A stretch of 64,000 bases of DNA from an uncultured Lutibacter sp. (GCF_947493565.1 NZ_CANLRG010000010.1:1-64000); one strand, 5' to 3'. Counted from the first letter of the stretch, positions 44,105 to 52,732 are shown. Notes: generated from the sequence alone by a model not told the origin. Program-made: numbers and translations.

Positions 44105-45425
44105 AACATTTCCAAAAGGAGGAATTCATCCTCCAGAAAATAAAATTACTGCAGAAAAAAGAATTAGAAGAATGACCGTTCCTAAGGTGGTTTATGTGCC
44201 AATAGCGCAACATATTGGAATTCCTTCTGAAATTATCGTAGAGAAAAAAGATAAAGTTGAAATTGGTCAGGTAATTGCAAAATCTGGTGGATTTGTTTCT
44301 TCAAATATTCATTCTCCTGTTGCAGGTATAGTGACTAAATTAGATATGATTATTGACACAAGTGGTTATAAAAAACAATGCATAGTGATTAGAACTGATG
44401 TTAAAAACGAATCTAATTTTGAAGAAAAAGACTATCCTTTAAAGTCGCAAATTGATATGGCTCCTAAAGCTATTTTACAGCGTATTTCAGATTTTGGAAT
44501 TGTTGGTTTAGGAGGCGCAACTTTTCCATCTCATGTTAAATTAAATGTAAAAGAAGGTGTAAAGTTAGATTGTTTATTAATTAACGGTGTTGAATGTGAA
44601 CCTTATTTAACTGCTGATCATAGATTAATGCTCGAAAAGGCAGATGAAATTGTTGTTGGTATTAAAATTTTGTTAGTTGCCTTAAATATAAATAAAGCAA
44701 TTATTGGCATTGAAAATAATAAGAAAGATGCTATTAAATTATTTAAAGAACTTACCAAAAATGAATCTAATATTCAGGTAGCTGCTTTGCAAGTAAAATA
44801 CCCTCAAGGTGGAGAAAAACAATTAGTGAAAGCAATTTTAGGAAGAGAAGTTCCAAAAAATGGATTGCCTTTAGATGTGGGTGTTATTGTTCATAATGTT
44901 GGAACTATTTTTGCCATTTATGAAGCCGTTCAATACAATAAACCTTTAACTGAACGTGTAGTAACAGTTACAGGTAAAAAATTAGAAAATCCTTCAAATT
45001 TTTGGGTGAAAATAGGAACTCCAATTACCGACTTAGTTACAGAGGTTGGAGGTTTGCCTGAAGGTACTCGAAAATTGGTTAACGGAGGGCCAATGATGGG
45101 GAAAGCTATTAAAAATACCGATGTACCGGTTACAAAAGGAACTTCAGGTATTTTAGTTATTTCAGAAGAGGAAGCAAGTAGAGGTGAGGCAAAAAATTGT
45201 ATTCGTTGCGGCGAATGTGTTTTTGTGTGTCCTATGGGGTTGGAACCTCATTTGTTAATGAATCTTACAGAAAAAGGATTTTATGAAAAAGCTTCAAATG
45301 AAGATATTATGACCTGTATTGAATGTGGTTCGTGTAGCTATGTATGTCCTTCGCATAGACCCTTGCTAGATTATATTCGCTTTGGAAAAAACATTGTCAA
45401 AAAATTACAAACCGCTAAAAATTAA
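44097..45425 (+). CDS. rnfC: Rnf complex subunit RnfC
   Basis: NADH/flavin-binding peripheral subunit. The 442 residues start with the Rnf-type FPKGGIHPPENK. A NADH/FMN-binding glycine-rich stretch (GIVGLGGATFPSHVKL) leads to INGVECEPYLTADHRLM, the family's flavin-site signature. Two 4Fe-4S sites lie near the C terminus: CIRCGECVFVCP and CIECGSCSYVCP. Length matches short Bacteroidetes RnfC without the long C-terminal repeats of E. coli. Confidence 0.95.
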   Translation: MLKTFPKGGIHPPENKITAEKRIRRMTVPKVVYVPIAQHIGIPSEIIVEKKDKVEIGQVIAKSGGFVSSNIHSPVAGIVTKLDMIIDTSGYKKQCIVIRTDVKNESNFEEKDYPLKSQIDMAPKAILQRISDFGIVGLGGATFPSHVKLNVKEGVKLDCLLINGVECEPYLTADHRLMLEKADEIVVGIKILLVALNINKAIIGIENNKKDAIKLFKELTKNESNIQVAALQVKYPQGGEKQLVKAILGREVPKNGLPLDVGVIVHNVGTIFAIYEAVQYNKPLTERVVTVTGKKLENPSNFWVKIGTPITDLVTEVGGLPEGTRKLVNGGPMMGKAIKNTDVPVTKGTSGILVISEEEASRGEAKNCIRCGECVFVCPMGLEPHLLMNLTEKGFYEKASNEDIMTCIECGSCSYVCPSHRPLLDYIRFGKNIVKKLQTAKN

Positions 45426-45427
45426 AA

Positions 45428-46438
45428 ATGAGTACACAACCAATTATTATATCGGCTTCACCTCATGTGCATTCAGATAGAACTTCAAAAAAATTAATGT
45501 ACGATGTTGTGATTGCTTTAATTCCAGCATTTTTAGTTTCGTTATATGTGTTTGGAATTCGTGCTTTTATTGTTACAGCAGTAGCCATAATTTCTTGTTT
45601 ATTATTTGAGTATTTAATTCAAAAATATTTAATGAAGACTAAAGTTACTATTGGTGATGGTTCAGCTTTGTTAACAGGAATTTTATTGGCTTTTAACTTA
45701 CCTTCAGGGCTTCCAATTTGGATGATAGTTATAGGTAGTTTAGTGGCAATTGGAATTGCAAAATTGTCTTTTGGGGGGCTAGGGTTTAACATTTTTAACC
45801 CAGCTTTAGTTGGGAGAGTATTTTTATTGGTTTCATTTCCAGTACAAATGACAATGTGGCCTACTGCAGTTGAAAATAATACGACTATTGCAGATGCTGT
45901 TACAGGGGCAACTCCTTTAGGGGTGATTAAAGAAGGGTTGATGTTTGGAGATACCATGTCAACCATTGCAACAAAAATCCCTTCAACAGTTGAGTTATTT
46001 TTAGGGTTAACAGGTGGTTCAATTGGTGAAATGTCTGCATTAGCATTGTTGATAGGAGGAGTGTACTTAATTGTTAGAAAAGTTATTACTTGGCATATTC
46101 CAATAACTATGTTGGTGACTATGGCAGTAATGACTGGTATTTTTTGGATGGTAAATCCTGAACAATACGCAAACCCCTTAATTCATATTTTATCAGGTGG
46201 AGCATTGCTAGGAGCATTTTTTATGGCAACAGATTTAGTTACTAGTCCTGTGACCAAAAAAGGAATGATAGTTTTTGCTATTGGTATTGCAGTTATAACT
46301 GTTGTAATTAGATTGTTTGGTGCTTATCCTGAGGGTGTTTCATTTGCAATTTTAATTATGAATGCTTTTGTGCCTTTAATTAATACCTATTTTAAACCTA
46401 GACGATTTGGTTCAAAAATTAAATCTAAAATTGTGTAA
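45428..46438 (+). CDS. rnfD: Rnf complex subunit RnfD
   Basis: Integral membrane flavoprotein subunit, 336 residues with about nine membrane helices. It starts with the conserved SPHVHSDRTSKKLMYDVVIA. The covalent FMN attachment site is likely the threonine in VTGATPLG (about residues 158-165). The C-terminal block GGALLGAFFMATDLVTSP is characteristic of RnfD/NqrB. It begins three bases after rnfC. Confidence 0.94.
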   Translation: MSTQPIIISASPHVHSDRTSKKLMYDVVIALIPAFLVSLYVFGIRAFIVTAVAIISCLLFEYLIQKYLMKTKVTIGDGSALLTGILLAFNLPSGLPIWMIVIGSLVAIGIAKLSFGGLGFNIFNPALVGRVFLLVSFPVQMTMWPTAVENNTTIADAVTGATPLGVIKEGLMFGDTMSTIATKIPSTVELFLGLTGGSIGEMSALALLIGGVYLIVRKVITWHIPITMLVTMAVMTGIFWMVNPEQYANPLIHILSGGALLGAFFMATDLVTSPVTKKGMIVFAIGIAVITVVIRLFGAYPEGVSFAILIMNAFVPLINTYFKPRRFGSKIKSKIV

Positions 46439-46440
46439 TC

Positions 46441-47037
46441 ATGAGTAAAAAGAAAGATACATTTTTAAATATGGTAGTATCCTTATTTGTAATTACCATA
46501 GTTGCAGGGTTTTCTTTGGGTTTTGTGAACGACTTAACAGTGGGGCCTAAAGCTAAAGCTAAGCTTGAAAAAAAGGTGAATGCATTAAAACTAGTACTAC
46601 CAACATTCGATAACAATCCGGTTGATGATATTCTATTGGTACAATCTGAATTAGCAAAAGATAGCATTGAAATGTATCCTGCATTTTCTGAAAATAAATT
46701 TGTAGGAGCAGCTGTAATTGGTTCAACTGAAAAAGGGTTTAGTGGATTGATAAAAATTATGGTCGGTTTTAATGAAGGAGGAAACATTAAAAATATTGAA
46801 GTTTTAGAGCAAAAGGAAACTCCAGGCTTAGGTACCAAAATGAAAGATGAAAAGTTTTTGGCTCAATTTAGAGAAAAAAATCCTTCAAACTTTAATATAA
46901 AAGTAACCAAAGATGGTGGAGAAATTGATGCCTTAACAGGGGCTACAATTACTTCGCGTGCTTTTGGCGAAGCAGTTCAAATGGCTTATGATGAATTTGT
47001 TGACAATAAGGATTCATTAAAAAAATCAAAAAAATAA
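46441..47037 (+). CDS. rnfG: Rnf complex subunit RnfG
   Basis: Periplasmic flavin-carrying subunit, 198 residues, with one N-terminal helix (residues 10-30) and an FMN-binding domain. The covalent FMN threonine is in LTGATITSRA (about 165-174), and KETPGLGTKMKDEKFLAQF is the family motif. Located two bases after rnfD. Confidence 0.94.
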   Translation: MSKKKDTFLNMVVSLFVITIVAGFSLGFVNDLTVGPKAKAKLEKKVNALKLVLPTFDNNPVDDILLVQSELAKDSIEMYPAFSENKFVGAAVIGSTEKGFSGLIKIMVGFNEGGNIKNIEVLEQKETPGLGTKMKDEKFLAQFREKNPSNFNIKVTKDGGEIDALTGATITSRAFGEAVQMAYDEFVDNKDSLKKSKK

Positions 47038-47042
47038 GATTT

Positions 47043-47648
47043 ATGGCTGAAAAAATGAATCAAACTCAAAATTTCTTAAAAGGAATTGTAAAGGAAAATC
47101 CAGTTTTTGTAATGCTCTTAGGAATGTGTCCAACATTAGGGGTTACCTCATCTGCGTTTAATGGTTTAGGAATGGGTGTTGCTACGTTATTTGTATTACT
47201 AATGTCTAATATTGTTGTTTCATTAGTAAAATCACAAATACCAAGTAAAGTTCGTATCCCAGCATTTATAATAATTATAGCTTCATTTGTAACTATTGTT
47301 GAAATGGTGTTAGAAGCATTTATACCATTTTTATATGAACAATTAGGAATTTTTATTCCATTAATTGTGGTAAACTGCTTAATATTAGGAAGAGCAGAGG
47401 CATTTGCTTCAAAAAACAACTTAATGTCTTCCATATTAGATGCATTAGGAATGGGATTAGGTTTTGTAATTGCATTGACAATGTTAGGTGCTGTGCGCGA
47501 AATTTTAGGAAGTGGGAGTTTATTTGAACTAAAATTTGTTTCTGAAAACGCCAACACCTTTATTTTGTTTATTCTGCCTCCTGGAGCATTTATAGCCTTG
47601 GCATATTTAACAGTTTTATTCAATAAAATTTCAATCAAAACTTCATAA
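47043..47648 (+). CDS. rnfE: Rnf complex subunit RnfE
   Basis: Integral membrane subunit, 201 residues with six helices. Motifs such as NPVFVMLLGMCPTLGVTSS and PLIVVNCLILGRAEAFASKN, shared with RnfA/NqrD-type proteins, carry the conserved cysteines (in LGMCPTLG and VVNCLILG) thought to bind an intramembrane iron-sulfur centre. The spacing of two to six bases to both neighbours supports one operon. Confidence 0.94.
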   Translation: MAEKMNQTQNFLKGIVKENPVFVMLLGMCPTLGVTSSAFNGLGMGVATLFVLLMSNIVVSLVKSQIPSKVRIPAFIIIIASFVTIVEMVLEAFIPFLYEQLGIFIPLIVVNCLILGRAEAFASKNNLMSSILDALGMGLGFVIALTMLGAVREILGSGSLFELKFVSENANTFILFILPPGAFIALAYLTVLFNKISIKTS

Positions 47649-47650
47649 AA

Positions 47651-48226
47651 ATGGATTATATTATTATACTTATTGCAGCTGTTTTTGTAAATAACATTGT
47701 ATTATCACAGTTTTTAGGAATTTGCCCTTTTCTTGGAGTTTCTAATAAAGTTTCAACATCTGTAGGGATGTCGGGTGCTGTATTGTTTGTAATGACCATA
47801 GCAACTATGGCAACTTACTTACTACATCAATATATTTTAGTCCCTGCTGGGTTAGACTATTTAAGAACCATTACATTTATACTAGTAATTGCAGCATTGG
47901 TGCAAATGGTTGAAATTATTTTGAAAAAAGTAAGTCCACCTTTATACCAAGCATTAGGTGTGTTTTTACCTTTAATTACCACAAACTGTGCTGTTTTAGG
48001 TGTAGCAATTTTAGCTTTAGGATTAGAAGGCGGAAGCTTGTTAAAAGCAGTGTTTTTTGCAGTAGCAAATTCAATAGGTTTTGCATTAGCATTAATTGTA
48101 TTTGCAAGTATTAGAGAGTATTTAGAATTGGCAAACATTCCTAAAGGAATGAAAGGTGTTCCAATAAATTTATTAGTAGCAGGATTATTATCGTTAGCTT
48201 TTTTAGGATTTACAGGTTTAGTTTAA
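47651..48226 (+). CDS. rnfA: Rnf complex subunit RnfA
   Basis: Integral membrane partner of RnfE, 191 residues with six helices in inverted topology. It shows NNIVLSQFLGICPFLGVSNK with the membrane cysteine, and LITTNCAVLGVAILAL with the second. It is the last gene of the operon rseC-rnfBCDGEA, which completes all six Rnf subunits. The rpsP promoter follows within 50 bases. Confidence 0.94.
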   Translation: MDYIIILIAAVFVNNIVLSQFLGICPFLGVSNKVSTSVGMSGAVLFVMTIATMATYLLHQYILVPAGLDYLRTITFILVIAALVQMVEIILKKVSPPLYQALGVFLPLITTNCAVLGVAILALGLEGGSLLKAVFFAVANSIGFALALIVFASIREYLELANIPKGMKGVPINLLVAGLLSLAFLGFTGLV

Positions 48227-48266
48227 AATATACTGAACGATAGCGTGTTATTTAAAAATATCTAAC

Positions 48267-48274
48267 TATATTTG
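48267..48274 (+). promoter_or_regulatory. -7 element of the rpsP-rimM promoter
   Basis: A perfect TATATTTG lies 50 bases before the rpsP ATG, leaving a 5' leader of about 45 bases. No clear TTTG is seen at the expected -33 position. Confidence 0.55.
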
Positions 48275-48324
48275 CAAACTCAAAATTAATAACCAAGGTC
48301 GAGAACCTTAAAAATTAAAACAAA

Positions 48325-48909
48325 ATGCCAGTAAAAATTAGATTACAAAGACACGGTAAAAAAGGAAAACCATTTTATTGGATTGTAGCTGCAGATGCAC
48401 GCTCAAAAAGAGATGGTAAATACTTAGAAAAAATTGGGACTTATAATCCTAATACAAATCCAGCTTCTATTGATTTAGATGTAGATGGTGCCGTAAAATG
48501 GTTGCAAAATGGTGCACAACCAACTGACACAGCAAAAGCAATTTTATCTTATAAAGGTGCAATGCTTAAAAATCACTTAGCAGGTGGTGTTAGAAAGGGA
48601 GCTTTAACAGAAGAGCAAGCAGAAGAAAAATTCCAAGCTTGGTTAGATGAAAAAACTGCTAAAATCAATGCTAAAAAAGAAGGTTTAACTAAAGCTGAAG
48701 CTGATGCGAAAGCAAAAGCATTAGCTGCTGAAGCTAAAATTAACGAAGAACGTGCTGCTGCTGCTAAAGAAGTAGAAGAAGCTGCAATTAAAGCTGAGGC
48801 AGATGCAAAAGCTGCTGCTAAAGCTGTAGAAGAAGTTGTTGAGGAGCAGGCTCCAGAAACAATTGATGATGCTCAAGCTGCTGCATCTGAAGAAGGAAAA
48901 GCAGAGTAA
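48325..48909 (+). CDS. rpsP: 30S ribosomal protein S16 with long C-terminal extension
   Basis: Small-subunit ribosomal protein. The first 80 or so residues are a standard S16 (MPVKIRLQRHGKKGKPFYWI, then DARSKRDGKYLEKIGTYNP). The remaining 110 form an Ala/Lys/Glu-rich helical tail (about 95-194) that becomes acidic at the end. Such tails are found in Bacteroidetes S16 and are absent from the 80-90-residue proteins of other phyla. It is followed 17 bases later by rimM. Confidence 0.95.
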   Translation: MPVKIRLQRHGKKGKPFYWIVAADARSKRDGKYLEKIGTYNPNTNPASIDLDVDGAVKWLQNGAQPTDTAKAILSYKGAMLKNHLAGGVRKGALTEEQAEEKFQAWLDEKTAKINAKKEGLTKAEADAKAKALAAEAKINEERAAAAKEVEEAAIKAEADAKAAAKAVEEVVEEQAPETIDDAQAAASEEGKAE

Positions 48910-48926
48910 CTAGTTATTTATCGATA

Positions 48927-49457
48927 ATGCGTAAAGAAGATTGTTTTTATTTAGGCAAAATCGTAAGAAAACATAGTTTTAAAGGTGAAGTTGTTGTCAA
49001 ACTAGACACTGACGAACCTGAATTGTATCAAAATTTGGAATCAGTATTTGTTGCTTTAGGCAATAATCTGGTTCCTTTTTTTATAGAAGAAAGTCTACTT
49101 CAAAAAGGAAATCAATTACGTATTAGGTTTGAAGATGTTGCTAATGAAGATGATGCGGACGCTATTATAGGTTCAGAATTATATTTGCCTTTAGAATTTC
49201 TTCCTAAGTTAAAAGGAAATAAATTCTATTTTCACGAAATTATTGGTTTTGATATAGAAGATGTTAATTATGGTTATGTTGGAGTTGTAAAAGGAGTAAA
49301 TGATAGTTCTGCACAACCGTTGTTTGAAATTAACTCGAATGGAGTAGATGTGTTTATTCCAATGATTGACAACTTTATTAAAAAAGTGGATAGAGAAAAC
49401 AACAAGATTATTGTTGAAACTCCAGAAGGTTTAATAGATTTGTATTTAAACCAATAA
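48927..49457 (+). CDS. rimM: Ribosome maturation factor RimM
   Basis: Binds S19 and assists 30S head maturation. The 176 residues have the RimM N-terminal barrel (FYLGKIVRKHSFKGEVVVKLDT) and a PRC-barrel C-terminal half ending IPMIDNFIKKVDRENNKIIVETPEGLI, shown here by its first part VFIPMIDNFI and by EGLIDLYL. rpsP-rimM is a widely conserved gene pair. The tRNA-Ser gene begins five bases after the stop codon. Confidence 0.94.
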   Translation: MRKEDCFYLGKIVRKHSFKGEVVVKLDTDEPELYQNLESVFVALGNNLVPFFIEESLLQKGNQLRIRFEDVANEDDADAIIGSELYLPLEFLPKLKGNKFYFHEIIGFDIEDVNYGYVGVVKGVNDSSAQPLFEINSNGVDVFIPMIDNFIKKVDRENNKIIVETPEGLIDLYLNQ

Positions 49458-49462
49458 AAAAT

Positions 49463-49550
49463 AGAGAGGTGGCCGAGTGGTCGAAGGCGCACGCCTGGAA
49501 AGTGTGTATACTCCAAAAGGGTATCGAGGGTTCGAATCCCTTCCTCTCTG
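49463..49550 (+). tRNA. tRNA-Ser (anticodon GGA)
   Basis: Class II tRNA with acceptor AGAGAGG (49463-49469) pairing with CCTCTCT (49543-49549) and discriminator G. The D arm is GGCCGAGTGGTCGAAGGC, the anticodon stem CACGC/GTGTG encloses CTGGAAA with GGA at 49497-49499, and a long variable arm (TATACTCCAAAAGGGTAT) follows. The T arm is GAGGG-TTCGAAT-CCCTT. CCA is not encoded. The integrase gene follows, so the 3' end of this tRNA is the probable attachment site. Confidence 0.95.
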
Positions 49551-49885
49551 CGAAAATGAACACAAATTGAATCAAAACACAGCAAACCATAGGTTTTACG
49601 GGGTTTTGAATTTTAGGAGTTAACAGATATATTGATTTAAATTCATTAAATAAGTCAACAAATCGGTCAACAAATAAAAAAAGTAAATTTGTTGACCGAA
49701 TTATTGCTGTAGATACTGTAAATACTGATAAAATGTATTTTTAAAAACGGTGAAACAGTACATAATTTAATGAGAATAAGGTAGGATTTGGTCAACAAAT
49801 CTTATACATTTGTTACTAGGGCCAATATCCATAGTTGATTTGACTTTCGTCTTTAAAAAAAGTTAAACTTAAAAAGACGACAACT
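49551..49885. repeat. Non-coding region with four GTCAACAAAT repeats beside the integrase gene
   Basis: This gene-free 335-base stretch holds GTCAACAAAT at 49654-49663, 49666-49675 and 49791-49800, and the inverse ATTTGTTGAC at 49687-49696. The second and inverse copies form a 13-bp perfect inverted repeat (49663-49675 / 49687-49699) with an 11-base loop. Such repeats next to a tRNA attachment site are typical of integrase arm-binding or excisionase sites; that role is inferred. Confidence 0.65.
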
Positions 49886-51154
49886 ATGAAAACCCAAAAC
49901 ACTTTTTCAATCCTAATTTGGATTAATGCTTCACGTGCCAAAAATAACGAAGCGGATTTATTCGCAAGAATTACGGTTAATCAGAAACGAGTTAATATTA
50001 GCCTAAAAAGAAAAGTTCTTTTAGAATCTTGGGATAAATCTAAATCCAAAATTAAAGGAAACAGTCAAGAGGCTAGAGTTATCAATAATTATATTGACCA
50101 AACACAAGCTTCAATCTTCAAAGCATACCAGGAATTAGTTAATGAAAGAAAATTAATAACAGCTGAAGCTATTAAAGCTCGATTTTTAGGAACCGACCAA
50201 CAATATTATTCGCTTCAAAATATTATTGATTATCATAATACTAATTTTGCTCACAAGTTAAATAAAGCCACACTTGGCCTTTATAAAACTACCCAGAGTT
50301 ATTTAATGGAGTTCGTACTGAAAGAATACAAAACTTCAGATATTTACTTGAGAGACCTAAATTATTCATTTGTTGTGCAATTTGACAATTTCTTAAGAGG
50401 CTATAAACTTTCAAGAAATAAGAAAAGAATAGGTAATAATACCATCATAAAACACATTCAACGCTTAAGAAAAATGGTAACTATGGCCTTTCATATGGAA
50501 TGGATAGAAAGAGACCCATTTGTTAAATATAAACCTTCATTTATTAAAAAGGAACGTGAGTTTTTATCAAAAAAAGAACTTGAAAGTATTGAAAACTATA
50601 GCACAGATATTGAACGTTTAGATTTAGTAAAGGATCTTTTTATTTTTAGCAGCTACACAGGTATTGCATATGTTGATATTATGAAGCTTAAAAAAGACAA
50701 TGTGGTTTTTGGGATTGATGGTAATAAATGGATAATTACCAAAAGACAAAAAACAAATACACCAGTGAAAATACCAATACTAGACCAAGCTCAATACTTA
50801 ATTGATAAATACAGAAATAATGAAAGAGCAGCTCTAAATGGTACCGTTTTTCCTGCGTTATCAAATCAAAAATTAAATAGTTATTTAAAAGAAATAGCAG
50901 ATGCTTGTAAGATTAAAAAGAACCTAACATTTCATATGGCGCGCCATACATTTGCAACTACAGTAACGCTAACAAATGGCGTTCCAATTGAAACCGTTTC
51001 TAAAATTTTAGGACACACAAAAATTGCTACAACTCAAATTTATGCTAGAGTAATTGAAAGAAAAGTAAGTGATGATATGAATGCTTTAAAAGTGTTATTA
51101 AATACCAAATCAGAGCAAGGTTCAGAAGTAGTTCAGAAGAAATCTAACAGCTAA
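49886..51154 (+). CDS. int: Tyrosine recombinase / integrase (Bacteroidetes mobile-element type)
   Basis: A 422-residue site-specific recombinase. The N-terminal part is an arm-binding domain (residues 1-90), then a SAM-like core-binding domain (about 105-210). The catalytic domain has the box HMARHTFATTVTL (H350, R353, H354), LGHTKIATT and nucleophile Y386 in TQIYARV. At the usual first-arginine position the sequence reads SSYTGIAYVDIMKL, without arginine, as in IntDOT-like integrases of Bacteroidetes conjugative transposons. The gene reads away from the adjacent tRNA-Ser. Confidence 0.93.
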   Translation: MKTQNTFSILIWINASRAKNNEADLFARITVNQKRVNISLKRKVLLESWDKSKSKIKGNSQEARVINNYIDQTQASIFKAYQELVNERKLITAEAIKARFLGTDQQYYSLQNIIDYHNTNFAHKLNKATLGLYKTTQSYLMEFVLKEYKTSDIYLRDLNYSFVVQFDNFLRGYKLSRNKKRIGNNTIIKHIQRLRKMVTMAFHMEWIERDPFVKYKPSFIKKEREFLSKKELESIENYSTDIERLDLVKDLFIFSSYTGIAYVDIMKLKKDNVVFGIDGNKWIITKRQKTNTPVKIPILDQAQYLIDKYRNNERAALNGTVFPALSNQKLNSYLKEIADACKIKKNLTFHMARHTFATTVTLTNGVPIETVSKILGHTKIATTQIYARVIERKVSDDMNALKVLLNTKSEQGSEVVQKKSNS

Positions 51155-51209
51155 CTAATTTATAGTTTTTTTTTTATTTTTAAATGCTTAAAAAAATTGA
51201 AAAACCTAT

Positions 51210-52055
51210 ATGAAAAAAACTACTATTGCCTTTAATAGGTATAAAAAATCTATTGTATTAATTGAAAAATCTAATTTAAAAGATCTAACAATTTTAAAAC
51301 AAGGTATTGTACTTTCAAGAACGTGTCTAAATGAATTTAGCACACTTGTAAGGACTAAAAAATTCCCTTCAAAAAAAGAAGAAATAACATTTTTTAAATA
51401 TCAAAAACCGTATGTAGAAGGGAGACTCCAGTACTTTAAATGGTTACATAATTATTTACTTGAAAAACCAATTTCTGGTAACTCAAAACAACAGAAGTAC
51501 ATTAGCAATGAACTTGATAGGTTAGATAGCAGAAAATGGAAACAGTTGGAATTTGTAAAGTATTATAGGTTAAAAGAAGATAAACTAGACCACCTTTATT
51601 TTTTAAGAGATATCGAACAATTAGATTTATTTATCGATAGCTCGCATCACTTTAAAGATCCGGAATTTACAACCAGTCACGATTACCTTGTATCAAAAAT
51701 TATTGCACACGATTTATTAATTGCATTTTTTTCTAACGAGTTGAAAATACTTAAAAACAAGAAATCAAATGATGTAGTTATCGAAGAGGTTAAACCAGCC
51801 ATTTTAAGAGATCTAAATTGGACAGGAACTAAAACGGATTTAGTTGAATTAATTTTCGCTTTAAAAGAGTCAGGTGTTTTAAGAAATGGAAGAGCAGAAC
51901 TAAAAAAAATTAAAAATGTAATTGAACTACTTTTTGAAATTGAATTAGGTAATATTTATAAAGTTTTTGAGCAAATTAAAGCTAGAGAGAAAGATCAAAC
52001 AAAATTTATAGATTCTTTAAAAATTGGACTCATTAATAGAATTGAATCTAATTAA
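51210..52055 (+). CDS. rteC: RteC-family protein
   Basis: A 281-residue cytoplasmic protein. The C-terminal half matches RteC of Bacteroides conjugative transposons: LNWTGTKTDLVELIFALKES, VLRNGRAELKKIK and the closing block KDQTKFIDSLKIGLINRI. In CTnDOT RteC activates excision gene expression. Here it sits directly after the integrase gene and before a small HTH gene, so a similar control role is plausible. The tetracycline-linked rteA/rteB genes are not present in the window. Confidence 0.85.
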   Translation: MKKTTIAFNRYKKSIVLIEKSNLKDLTILKQGIVLSRTCLNEFSTLVRTKKFPSKKEEITFFKYQKPYVEGRLQYFKWLHNYLLEKPISGNSKQQKYISNELDRLDSRKWKQLEFVKYYRLKEDKLDHLYFLRDIEQLDLFIDSSHHFKDPEFTTSHDYLVSKIIAHDLLIAFFSNELKILKNKKSNDVVIEEVKPAILRDLNWTGTKTDLVELIFALKESGVLRNGRAELKKIKNVIELLFEIELGNIYKVFEQIKAREKDQTKFIDSLKIGLINRIESN

Positions 52056-52421
52056 AGTATTGTTGTTAAATTACTGTTTTAGTGTTGGTTATGGTTTTTA
52101 TATGTTCTATAATAAATAGGACTACCTAACGACTACCTAAAATTGAAAAAAAGAGATGATTTTTTATTAAAAAATCATCTCTTTTTATTTATAAACATAC
52201 CTTTTTATTGAAATTGAATCCAGTGTGATTATAAATTCTAACTTTTTTTAAAATTCAAAGTTTTTAAACTCTTGTCATTCAGTAAGTTAAAATTTTTAAA
52301 ATGTTAAATTTTTTAGGTACTACCTAATGACTACCTAAAGATTCTCAATAGAACTTTTAAGCTTTGTAGCACGAAAGTCAAATCGCTATAAACAATTATT
52401 AATTTAAAAAATACTTAATCA
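52056..52421. repeat. Non-coding region with doubled ACTACCTAA repeats
   Basis: A 366-base gap between rteC and the HTH gene. The 20-mer ACTACCTAACGACTACCTAA lies at 52121-52140 and recurs with one change (T at the tenth base) at 52319-52338, giving four ACTACCTAA units spaced 11 bases within each pair and 198 bases between pairs. A terminator hairpin lies between them. The repeats look like binding sites for an element-encoded protein. Confidence 0.65.
52147..52185. terminator. Terminator hairpin after rteC, 18-bp perfect stem
   Basis: Arms 52147-52164 and 52168-52185 pair perfectly around a 3-base loop, with A5 at the left edge, T6/A6 flanking the loop and T5 at the right edge. The core GAGATGA/TCATCTC and the A/T runs suit termination in both directions. 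Confidence 0.75.
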
Positions 52422-52700
52422 ATGCCAACACAAATTATAACAACTGATGATTTAAGAGAGTTTAAAATTGAACTATTAGATGACATTAAAAGTTTACTTC
52501 AAAAAACGACTGCTGCACCTCAAAAAAAATATTTAAAATCAGCAGAATTAATGAAAATATTGAAAGTAAGTCCGGGAACACTTCAAACTTTAAGAATTAA
52601 CGGAACACTACCGTACACAAAAATTGGAGGGATCATTTTCTACGATGCAGAAGAAATTGAAAACGTAATGAAAGAAAACAGTATTCATAACAAATTTTAA
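52422..52700 (+). CDS. Small helix-turn-helix protein (excisionase/MerR-like)
   Basis: A 92-residue DNA-binding protein. The N-terminal third is a short helical segment, followed by a MerR/excisionase-like HTH: KYLKSAELMKILKVSPGTLQ (about residues 40-59), then TLRINGTLPYTKIGGIIFYD, the typical wing ending in a fixed KIGG-x-I-x-Y motif. Proteins of this kind are abundant in Bacteroidetes integrative elements and serve as excision directionality factors or regulators. It lies downstream of the ACTACCTAA repeats, which may be its sites. Confidence 0.83.
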   Translation: MPTQIITTDDLREFKIELLDDIKSLLQKTTAAPQKKYLKSAELMKILKVSPGTLQTLRINGTLPYTKIGGIIFYDAEEIENVMKENSIHNKF

Positions 52701-52706
52701 GAATAA

Positions 52707-52732
52707 CGTCATTCTGAACCTGTTCAGAATCT
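52707..52732. repeat. REP-like hairpin 1
   Basis: GTCATTCTGAACCTGTTCAG and following bases form an imperfect palindrome (ATTCTGAAC / GTTCAGAAT around CT). It belongs to the same family as the hairpins at 53426 and 54158, each beginning GTCA and placed in a gene gap of this element. Confidence 0.6.

Noticed and set aside
47066-47638. Long antisense frame opposite rnfE, and similar ones opposite rnfD, rnfA and rnfG
   Set aside because: They mirror membrane-protein codons, have low-complexity Asn/Ile/Lys content, and conflict with certain genes.
48325-48909. Frameshift fusing S16 to another protein
   Set aside because: The Ala/Lys/Glu tail is a known feature of Bacteroidetes S16 and the frame is clean.
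49274-49590. Minus-strand frames opposite rimM and tRNA-Ser
   Set aside because: They run through the tRNA gene in antisense and resemble no protein; the sense strand is fully explained.
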